Assembly (NCBI GenBank): GCA_002358875.1
Contig: DEPS01000175.1
Coordinates: 57,315-73,775, forward strand
DNA length: 16,461 bases
From: Lachnospiraceae bacterium UBA3386
Lineage (GTDB): Bacteria > Bacillota > Clostridia > Lachnospirales > Lachnospiraceae
Reading direction: 5' to 3'
Part shown: positions 6,450 to 12,508 of the stretch, in pieces
Position numbering within the stretch: position 1 is the stretch's first letter
How the letters are laid out: the number at the start of each line of letters is the position of its first letter
Notes under the pieces: model-generated
The model's database searches: none
Told to the model about the DNA's origin: nothing
What the model saw: the letters and a program-made list of their open reading frames with translations, nothing else
Program-made: the position numbers and the translations under genes

Positions 6450-8600
6450 ATGATCATCGCATGTCATCATATAACGAAAGAATTCGTGGACAAGACGGTC
6501 CTCAAGGACATCACATTCCATCTTGAAAAGGGGGACCGGGCCGCGATTGTGGGTGTCAACGGAGCGGGTAAGACGACTCTTCTGCGCATCATGGCGGGAG
6601 AGATGGAGGCGGACCGGGGAACTGTTACTCTTTCGGGCGGCGCAAAGCTGGGATATCTGGCGCAGGACCAGGGCCTTAACGCGGGCAGCACCATCTATGC
6701 CGAGGCGCTTGAAGCCAAGCGCGAGATCATCGAGATGGAGGAACAGCTGTCCTTTTATGAAAAGCAGATGGAGACGGTAAAGGGCGCGGCCCTCAACCAG
6801 CTGATCGAGTCCTATACCTCTCTTCTGCACCGGTTTGAGATGATGAACGGCTACGCATACAAGGGAGAGATCGTCGGGGTCCTGAGGGGTCTGGGCTTTG
6901 CGGACGAGGAATTTGACAAAAGGATTTCCACACTCTCGGGCGGCCAGAAGACACGGGTCGCCCTGGCCAGGCTCCTTTTGCAGAGCCCCGACGTCATCAT
7001 GCTGGACGAGCCGACCAACCATCTGGACCTGGGGAGCATCCGCTGGCTGGAGAGCTATCTTGCCGGCTATAAGGGAACTGTCCTTATTGTCTCCCATGAC
7101 CGCTATTTTCTGGACCGGACAGTCACAAAGGTCATCGAGATCGAGAACGCTGCAGCTGTCTTTTTTACCGGAAATTATACTGCTTACGCAGAAAAAAAGA
7201 AGGCACTGCGGGAACAGCAGCAGCGCGCGTGGCTCAATAACCAGGCCCAGATCAGGCATCAGGAGGAGGTCATCGCCAAGCTCAAGCAGTTTAACCGCGA
7301 GAAGTCCATCAAGCGGGCAGAGAGCCGCGAAAAGATGCTGAATAAAATGGAGGTCGTCGACAAGCCCTTTACCATACGTGACGACATGCACCTCTCACTC
7401 ACGCCCTGCATACGCAGCGGTCGGGAGGTTCTGACAGTCGAGAACCTGGGCAAGGCCTTTGGCAGCCAGGAGCTTTTTTCAAATCTTAGTTTCTCCGTGC
7501 GCCGGGGTGAGCACGTGGCCGTCATCGGTGACAACGGCACGGGCAAGACCACTATCCTGAAGATCCTCAACGGGATCCTGGCTCAGGATGCCGGCCACAT
7601 CCGCCTGGGAACCAACGTCCATATCGGTTACTACGACCAGGAGCAGCAGGTCCTCGAAGAGTCCAACACCGTCTTTGAGGAGATCGCATACGCCTTCCCC
7701 GCCATGACCAACACCGAGGTCCGCAGCCTCCTGGCCGCCTTTCTCTTTACGGGAGACGATGTCTTCAAGCTGATCGGCGAGCTTTCGGGCGGCGAAAAGG
7801 GGCGCGTCTGCCTGGCAAAACTCATGCTGTCCGAGGCCAACTTCCTTATCCTGGATGAACCGACCAACCACCTGGACATCACTTCCCGCGAAGTCCTGGA
7901 GAACGCCCTGAACGCCTATGACGGAACTGTCCTCTACGTCTCTCATGACCGGTATTTCATAAACCGCACCGCAAGCCGTATCATGGAGCTCACCCGCCGT
8001 GTCCTGGTAAACTATCCGGGAAACAACAGCACGCAGGTGCCCGACAAATATCTGGGAAATTATGATTTTTACCTGGAAAAATCCGCCCAGGTCGGGGAGA
8101 CATTGATCGCGGAAAAAATTCAGGATCGGGAGGCATCTGAAGGAAGCCCTTCTTTCCAGTCCAGGTCCCGATCTTTGCAGGCGCCGGCAGACAGACGAAG
8201 GACTGCCGGTGATGCTCTCACCGGTAAAGGATCAGAGAGCTTTGTTCGTCAGAGTGATCTTTTCGCAAAAAACTCCTCCGCAGAAGCAAATGCCCATGCG
8301 GCAGGTTTTTCAAAAGAAGCGGGAGCTCTGTCCGGCGGTGCCGATGACTGGAAACAGCGCAAGGAGGAGCAGGCCCGGCGCAGGAAGCTGGAAAACGACC
8401 TGAAGAAATGCGAAAATGAGATCGCCCGCCTGGAAGCGGAAGGCGAGGAGCTCGACAGCCTGATCTTACTGCCCGAAAACAGTACCGACCCGGGCAGGCT
8501 TCAGGATCTTGCCGCAAAACGTGATGAAATTGACAAAAAGCTGGCTGATCTCTACGGGCAGTGGGAGCTGCTGGGGGAACAGGCCGAAAACCAGATGTAG
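6450..8600 (+). CDS. ABC-F family ATPase, YdiF/Uup-like translation factor
   Basis: Soluble twin-ATPase protein of the ABC-F class, which binds the ribosomal E site and resolves stalled or drug-bound ribosomes; there are no membrane segments, so it is not a transporter. Domain 1 has Walker A GVNGAGKTT (35-43), signature LSGGQ (162-166) and Walker B with catalytic Glu187 in MLDEPTNHLD. Domain 2 has GDNGTGKTT (360-368), LSGGE (445-449) and Glu470 in ILDEPTNHLD. The inter-domain linker (about 245-300) is the charged, helical P-site tRNA-interaction motif region. The C-terminus has a low-complexity linker (about 555-635), then a coiled coil (about 640-716). ATG at 6450 has GGAG 7 nt upstream. At 716 residues it is longer than YdiF-type relatives (about 640) because of that linker. 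Housekeeping or resistance type cannot be settled by eye. Confidence 0.93.
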   Translation: MIIACHHITKEFVDKTVLKDITFHLEKGDRAAIVGVNGAGKTTLLRIMAGEMEADRGTVTLSGGAKLGYLAQDQGLNAGSTIYAEALEAKREIIEMEEQLSFYEKQMETVKGAALNQLIESYTSLLHRFEMMNGYAYKGEIVGVLRGLGFADEEFDKRISTLSGGQKTRVALARLLLQSPDVIMLDEPTNHLDLGSIRWLESYLAGYKGTVLIVSHDRYFLDRTVTKVIEIENAAAVFFTGNYTAYAEKKKALREQQQRAWLNNQAQIRHQEEVIAKLKQFNREKSIKRAESREKMLNKMEVVDKPFTIRDDMHLSLTPCIRSGREVLTVENLGKAFGSQELFSNLSFSVRRGEHVAVIGDNGTGKTTILKILNGILAQDAGHIRLGTNVHIGYYDQEQQVLEESNTVFEEIAYAFPAMTNTEVRSLLAAFLFTGDDVFKLIGELSGGEKGRVCLAKLMLSEANFLILDEPTNHLDITSREVLENALNAYDGTVLYVSHDRYFINRTASRIMELTRRVLVNYPGNNSTQVPDKYLGNYDFYLEKSAQVGETLIAEKIQDREASEGSPSFQSRSRSLQAPADRRRTAGDALTGKGSESFVRQSDLFAKNSSAEANAHAAGFSKEAGALSGGADDWKQRKEEQARRRKLENDLKKCENEIARLEAEGEELDSLILLPENSTDPGRLQDLAAKRDEIDKKLADLYGQWELLGEQAENQM

Positions 8601-8605
8601 ATAAT

Positions 8606-8638
8606 ACCGGTCTGCTGACGGGAAAACAGCAGACCGGT
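8606..8638 (+). terminator. Perfect 12-bp hairpin after the ABC-F gene
   Basis: ACCGGTCTGCTG (8606-8617) pairs perfectly with CAGCAGACCGGT (8627-8638) around a 9-nt loop, five bases after the stop. No U-run follows on either strand. It may end the transcript with help from other factors, or protect the 3' end, rather than act as a classic intrinsic terminator. Confidence 0.5.
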
Positions 8639-8683
8639 TAATGAAAGATCCTGATGCCTTATAACAAGCCTTTCCGTAAGGGA

Positions 8684-8712
8684 TTGACAGCCGCCGGTCC
8701 CTGTGCTAATAT
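8684..8712 (+). promoter_or_regulatory. Extended -10 promoter of thiT
   Basis: A perfect TTGACA (8684-8689), a 17-bp spacer and TAATAT (8707-8712) preceded by TGC, which makes an extended -10. The expected start near 8719 is just before the riboswitch. Confidence 0.8.
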
Positions 8713-8723
8713 GCAACACGTTA

Positions 8724-8850
8724 ATACATTTGCTGGGGGAGCGGATGCTGAGACAGCCCATTCTGCAGTGCCGGAAAATAAATCCCGGCCCGCGGTGAGG
8801 CGGCTGACCCTTATTACTTGACCCGGATAATACCGGCGTAAGGAAGCATG
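8724..8850 (+). promoter_or_regulatory. TPP (thiamine pyrophosphate) riboswitch, THI element
   Basis: Binds thiamine pyrophosphate and lowers expression of the downstream thiamine uptake gene. Family landmarks appear in order: GGGGGAGC (from 8735), core CTGAGA (8748-8753), then P3 closed by CAGCC/GGCTG (8754-8758 with 8802-8806). P3 carries an extended arm including GCCGG/CCGGC. Next come TGACCCTT (8805-8812) and the pyrophosphate-sensor half GACCCGGATAATACCGGCGT followed by AAGGAAGC (8820-8846). P1 can form from ACAT/ATGT and GCT/AGC at the ends. It sits between a promoter and thiT, the expected context. Confidence 0.95.
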
Positions 8851-8985
8851 TGAGGAAACCTGAACTGTGCGGTGGTCTGTTCAGTGGTCTGTTATAGAGG
8901 CCTTCCTTCGTTTTGAAGAATTGAACGAAGAGGCGGTTTTCAGACTGTTACCAGTACAGCGCAGAGGCCTTCTCGCGGGAAACTC

Positions 8986-9015
8986 CCCTCCAAAATGAAT
9001 AAGGAGGGTTTTTTT
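8986..9015 (+). promoter_or_regulatory. Terminator-like hairpin that also hides the thiT ribosome site
   Basis: CCCTCC (8986-8991) pairs with GGAGGG (9003-9008) around an 11-nt loop and is followed by seven U residues (9009-9015) that abut the ATG at 9016. The 3' arm is the Shine-Dalgarno sequence itself, so folding would both block initiation and could stop transcription. CTCCCC (8983-8988), which overlaps the 5' arm, is complementary to GGGGAG inside the aptamer P2 region, suggesting the competing pair. Confidence 0.65.
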
Positions 9016-9684
9016 ATGTCACTTTTTGCAACACTCACAGAAGACGGAAGCTATTCATTGACCCAGGCGGGTTACACAGGGCTTGCCCTGATCATGGTCG
9101 GCCTGCTGATCCTTGCCTGCTTTGTCACAAAAGCGGATGAAAAGCTTGGAGCAAGGCCGCACAGGCTGGTCTTTTCCGCAATGGCGATCGCGCTGGCCTT
9201 TGTCGCTTCCAATATCAAGCTGTTCCACCTTCCGACCGGCGGAAGCATTACCTTCTTCTCCATGTTCTTTGTCTGTCTTGTCGGATACTGGTACGGTACG
9301 GCAGCCGGAATCATGACAGCCGTTGCCTACGGGCTTCTGCAGCTGATCGTGGATCCCTACATACTCAGTGTCCCTCAGATGCTTTTCGATTACATCTTTG
9401 CTTTCGCCGCGCTGGGACTCTCCGGTGTCTTCTCGAATTCAAAAAACGGAATGACAAAGGGATTCCTTCTGGGATGCGCAGGACGCTTCCTCTTTTCCTT
9501 CCTCTCAGGCCTGATCTTCTTTGGCATGTATGCCCCGGAGGGAGTTTCTCCCGCAGTCTATTCAGCGACCTATAACGGCTCGTACATCGGAGTGGAAGCC
9601 CTGATCACGGTGATCCTGATCAGTATCCCTTCTGTAAACAAGGCACTGATAAAGGTCAGGACAATGGCAAGACAGGCCAGATAA
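9016..9684 (+). CDS. thiT: Thiamine transporter, ECF S-component ThiT
   Basis: Membrane substrate-binding subunit that captures thiamine and works with a shared ECF energising module (EcfA-A'-T) encoded elsewhere. The 222 residues contain about six hydrophobic segments, the first at 18-38. Family landmarks include RLVFSAMAIALAFVASNIKLF, LPTGGSITFFSM, GYWYGTAAGIMTAVAYGLLQ and the C-terminal YNGSYIGVEALI. ATG at 9016 is chosen because AAGGAGGG ends 7 nt before it; the in-frame ATG at 8995 would place that ribosome site inside the coding sequence. A TPP riboswitch in the leader independently supports thiamine as substrate. Single-gene unit ending at a strong terminator. Confidence 0.95.
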   Translation: MSLFATLTEDGSYSLTQAGYTGLALIMVGLLILACFVTKADEKLGARPHRLVFSAMAIALAFVASNIKLFHLPTGGSITFFSMFFVCLVGYWYGTAAGIMTAVAYGLLQLIVDPYILSVPQMLFDYIFAFAALGLSGVFSNSKNGMTKGFLLGCAGRFLFSFLSGLIFFGMYAPEGVSPAVYSATYNGSYIGVEALITVILISIPSVNKALIKVRTMARQAR

Positions 9685-9705
9685 GGATGAGGTCTTGCTG
9701 CAGCA

Positions 9706-9758
9706 GTAAAAAAACAGAGCCGGGTCACAGTGAATGTGATCCGGTTCCTTTTTTTACT
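9706..9758. terminator. Bidirectional terminator between convergent thiT and the GGDEF gene
   Basis: Twelve pairs (9718-9729 with 9735-9746, two of them G-U on the plus strand) enclose a 5-nt loop and are flanked by AGTAAAAAAA and TTTTTTTACT, giving a U-run in both directions. It closes thiT on the plus strand and the GGDEF unit on the minus strand. The remaining bases to 9854 hold only a short imperfect repeat (CTGGCAAAAG twice). Confidence 0.92.
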
Positions 9759-9854
9759 GGAGTATACCCTGGCAAAAGCCCTGGAGGGCCCAAAAGCAGG
9801 CTGGCAGGCTGGCAAAAGTCCCTCAGATGCCATTATTATATCCTGCTGCCATGA

Positions 9855-11396
9855 TCAGATTTTAATGGAATCCTTGCGGTAACTGCCGTGCTTCATCTGA
9901 AAGGCATGTTTTACCTCATACATGGCCTTGTCCGCCCGCCTGAGGGCGGGTTCAAGGGAAGCCTCCCTGGGATCACACTCGGACAGTCCGGCAGCGACCG
10001 AATAGTGCTCCCAGGCATCATGATTCTTCTGCCCAAAGGCTTTTTCGAAGGCTTCATTGAGCTGGTCCAAAAGTTCTGCCCTGTTCGTGAAATCACTGTT
10101 CTGCAAAACCGCGACAAACTCGTCTCCGCCGATACGGAAAACAGGAGAATGCTTAAAGGTCTCGCAGATGATTTTGCAGCAGCCCCGCAGGTATTTATCT
10201 CCCGCGTCATGGCCGTAAACGTCATTGATATACTTTAGCAGATTGACATCCATCATGACAACGGCAGTCGGTATGATCTTGTCTTTGCGTTTTTCCGAAA
10301 AATCTTCGCAATAGCGCTGGAAGGCTGTCATACTTCCGACGCCGGTCAGTGCGTCACGAAAGGCGAGACGGCTGATCTCTCCGATCTGGCTCTCTTTCTG
10401 GGAGATGGCGATCTCTGCCTGAGACAGGTTTTCCGTAAGCTCCAGCGTGATCTTTGTGTTTTTTCTGGCTCGGAACAGAATAAAAATCTGCACCGCAATG
10501 ATCGAGAGGGCGGCTGCGATCATGAACAACAGCGGTTTTTTCAGCCTGCTGAGAGGCTCTGAAGCATCGATCACGGAGAGGCAGAACCAGTCGTTTGCCA
10601 CAGTGGTCATATAGACAATGTAATCCGTTCCGCCGTATTTCAGTGAAAAGAAGCTTTCGTCTGATGTCCGGAGCTTATCGATGAGAGCCCTTCCGAAAGT
10701 GCCCTGTTCTTTAAAATAATTCTTTCCGATCTCTTCTTTATCGGAATGGGCAAGAACGCAGTACTCACGATTCAGTATGATCTCCGCATTAGAATCTCCC
10801 TGTGAAGTGAGGTCCTCGGCAATGGTCTGCAGCCGTTCCATGGAAAAATCCATTGCTATCACGCTTTTTACATCGCAGAGGGTCTTGGCGAGCGTGATGA
10901 CTGACGTTTCTGTTCTCTTGTCAAGATAGGGACCTACAACAGCAACCCTTCCGATACTCGCGCCTGCATCGACATACCAGGGCCGCACAACAGGATCATA
11001 GCCTTCGTAAGGGACCCAGCCTGTACCGGTAAAATATTCGCCGTTGATATAACCGTATAATCCGGGACTGTTCCCGGAAGTAATATTCCGAATGGCAACG
11101 GACTGGCTGTTAATGTAGTTCCTGATCTCCTCCTGGGGGCGCTCATCGAGAATCATATTGTCGAGAGCATAGCCGGCAAGCCGCAGGGTGTCTACGCCGG
11201 TAGAAAGGTATTTATCGATTTGATCGGCAGAGATCTCGGCATTTAATTTACCGATCCTGGTGATCCTCTCACTGGTCTCCTTGTAGAGCATAGTATAAAA
11301 ATAGAGGATACCGCCTACGAAAAAAAGAATAATAAGTGTGGTGAAAATTACGGTGTGAACCGAAAAATAGCCGGACTTGTTATTGTTCTTCATCAT
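9855..11396 (-). CDS. Membrane diguanylate cyclase with extracellular dCache sensor
   Basis: Predicted to make cyclic di-GMP from GTP in response to an extracellular ligand. Of 513 residues, TM1 is at about 13-36, the dCache domain at 37-285, TM2 at 288-308, a short signalling helix follows, and the GGDEF domain spans about 350-505. The active site is intact: RIGGDEF with GGDEF at 423-427, MDVNLLKYIND for substrate and metal, and DKAMYEVK near the end. The inhibitory RxxD site is absent (FKHS at 414-417). In the dCache domain Tyr133, Arg138, Trp140, Tyr141 and Asp183 reproduce the spacing of the described amino-acid-binding dCache motif (Y-x4-R-x-W-Y...D). It lies 19 bp after the solute-binding gene with no visible ribosome site, suggesting translational coupling. 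Start: ATG at 11396 (ATGATG). Confidence 0.92.
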   Translation of the reverse strand: MMKNNNKSGYFSVHTVIFTTLIILFFVGGILYFYTMLYKETSERITRIGKLNAEISADQIDKYLSTGVDTLRLAGYALDNMILDERPQEEIRNYINSQSVAIRNITSGNSPGLYGYINGEYFTGTGWVPYEGYDPVVRPWYVDAGASIGRVAVVGPYLDKRTETSVITLAKTLCDVKSVIAMDFSMERLQTIAEDLTSQGDSNAEIILNREYCVLAHSDKEEIGKNYFKEQGTFGRALIDKLRTSDESFFSLKYGGTDYIVYMTTVANDWFCLSVIDASEPLSRLKKPLLFMIAAALSIIAVQIFILFRARKNTKITLELTENLSQAEIAISQKESQIGEISRLAFRDALTGVGSMTAFQRYCEDFSEKRKDKIIPTAVVMMDVNLLKYINDVYGHDAGDKYLRGCCKIICETFKHSPVFRIGGDEFVAVLQNSDFTNRAELLDQLNEAFEKAFGQKNHDAWEHYSVAAGLSECDPREASLEPALRRADKAMYEVKHAFQMKHGSYRKDSIKI

Positions 11397-11415
11397 GTTA
11401 TTAATAAAAACAGAT

Positions 11416-12249
11416 TTACTTTACTATCGTGATGTCACTTCCGAACCATTTAGTCGAGATTTTTTTCAGAGTCCCGTCAGCCTTCATTTCATTTATAGTC
11501 TCCTGCACCCTGTCCCGCAGCGTCTGATCGCCTTTGCGGAAACCGATTGCCAGCTCTTCCTTTCCAAAGCTTTCTGGAAGGACAAAGAAACGTTCGTTGC
11601 TCACGGAAATATAGTAATAGGCGGCGATCGAGCCTATGAGCGCAGCATTGAGTGTACCCTGCTTAAGCTTCTGCATGATCTCCAGATTATCGCTGAACTT
11701 CAGAATTTTGATATCTGCACTGAGCCCGGACGATTCCAGTACCTCCTGGTTCATCGATCCGGACTGTACGCCGACGGTCAGGCCGGTAAGATCGCTCACA
11801 CTCTTTGCGCCGCTGTCTCCCCTGACGACGAATACCCTTTCAGACCTAAGATAAGGGTCTGAGAGGTTCATGGACTCTTTGCGCTCCGGCGATACCGTCA
11901 TGCCGTTCCAGATACAGTCGATCGTTCCCTTATTGAGTTCATCTTCTTTTGCGGCCCAGTCGATGGGCTTTTTAACAAGACCTATGCCGAGTCTGTCGCA
12001 TACCTCCTGCGCCATATCGATATCAAAACCATCGATCTCGCCTTTTTCATTGACAAAACCCATTGGCGGGTAGTTATCATCAAGTCCCAGGACAAGCTGG
12101 CCTGCATCGAGCACCTTCTGGAGCGAATCGTCACTGCTTTTAGAGCTGCCTGAAATCTCTGTATCTGTGTTACCACAGCCGACGGCATAGAGCACCAATG
12201 CAGCCGAAAGGACTCCTGCGATCAATATCCTGCAGACAGATTTCTTCAT
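11416..12249 (-). CDS. Extracellular solute-binding lipoprotein, family 3 (amino-acid type)
   Basis: A 277-residue lipoprotein. Signal sequence MKKSVCRILIAGVL..., with lipobox-like AVGC and lipidated Cys25, then a Ser/Asp linker, then the SBP_bac_3 fold. Family landmarks are GLDDNYPPMGF (55-65), IDGFDIDMAQEV (72-83), WNGMTVSPERKE (114-125) with Arg123 for the ligand carboxylate, SDPYLRSERVFVV, and GVQSGS (160-165). Where amino-acid binders usually have Asp to hold the ligand amino group, this one reads NAALIGSIAAYYY, with Gly206 at that place by eye. No ABC permease or ATPase is adjacent; the next gene in the same unit is a dCache-GGDEF sensor, so a role in sensing is plausible. ATG at 12249 has AAAGAGGG 10 nt upstream, and a strong promoter lies at 12329-12356. 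Confidence 0.92.
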   Translation of the reverse strand: MKKSVCRILIAGVLSAALVLYAVGCGNTDTEISGSSKSSDDSLQKVLDAGQLVLGLDDNYPPMGFVNEKGEIDGFDIDMAQEVCDRLGIGLVKKPIDWAAKEDELNKGTIDCIWNGMTVSPERKESMNLSDPYLRSERVFVVRGDSGAKSVSDLTGLTVGVQSGSMNQEVLESSGLSADIKILKFSDNLEIMQKLKQGTLNAALIGSIAAYYYISVSNERFFVLPESFGKEELAIGFRKGDQTLRDRVQETINEMKADGTLKKISTKWFGSDITIVK

Positions 12250-12328
12250 TCTACTATAGCCCTCTTTCTTTCTGTACTGCGAAATGGCGGGACGTGCCCG
12301 GCACCCCGGTCATGGAAAACTATAATCC

Positions 12329-12356
12329 ATTATATCCGAATGAGGGGGTTTTTCAA
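12329..12356 (-). promoter_or_regulatory. Sigma-A promoter of the solute-binding/GGDEF operon
   Basis: On the minus strand TTGAAA (12351-12356), a 16-bp spacer and a perfect TATAAT (12329-12334). The leader to the lipoprotein ATG is about 70 nt. Confidence 0.85.
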
Positions 12357-12397
12357 GGACAAAGCCCCCTGCCCTGCCTGGCCGAAAGGTATAAAGG

Positions 12398-12427
12398 CTG
12401 TACACGCCTTCAGGAGGGCGTGTACAG
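12398..12427. repeat. Perfect 11-bp inverted repeat upstream of the solute-binding gene promoter
   Basis: CTGTACACGCC (12398-12408) and GGCGTGTACAG (12417-12427) are perfect inverted copies separated by 8 bp. It lies about 40 bp upstream of the -35 box and beyond the icd terminator. No U-run follows, so it looks more like a regulatory DNA site or a second 3' hairpin than a terminator. Confidence 0.8.
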
Positions 12428-12436
12428 TAACGGTAT

Positions 12437-12468
12437 AAAAATCAGGGCCGTCACAAAGTGACAGCCCT
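12437..12468 (-). terminator. Intrinsic terminator after icd
   Basis: On the minus strand AGGGC and GTCA arms pair with their complements (12444-12453 with 12459-12468, one mismatch) around a 5-nt loop. A run of five U residues (12437-12441) follows shortly after. It lies about 40 bp past the icd stop. Confidence 0.8.
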
Positions 12469-12508
12469 ATGGCAAATGAAAATGGGCAATATCTTTTTAA
12501 ATGATTTG

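Larger units (their letters stand above)
8601..9015 (+). other. Leader region of thiT
   Basis: This 415-bp gap holds the ABC-F 3' hairpin, the thiT promoter, a TPP riboswitch and a long expression platform (about 8850-9015). The platform includes a doubled GTGGTCTGTTCA (8872-8894), a hairpin CTTCGTT/AACGAAG (8906-8912 with 8924-8930) reinforced by GCC(T)/(A)GGC pairs and followed by GGTTTTC, and a repeated AGAGGCCTTC (8896-8905 and 8963-8972). No protein gene is seen. Confidence 0.75.

Noticed and set aside
6405..7391. 328-codon minus-strand open frame inside the ABC-F gene
   Set aside because: Antisense shadow; the plus-strand protein has all Walker and signature motifs, and the antisense product resembles no family.
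8995..9015. Upstream in-frame ATG for thiT at 8995
   Set aside because: It would place the AAGGAGGG ribosome site inside the coding sequence and add seven residues not expected in the family; ATG at 9016 is correctly spaced.
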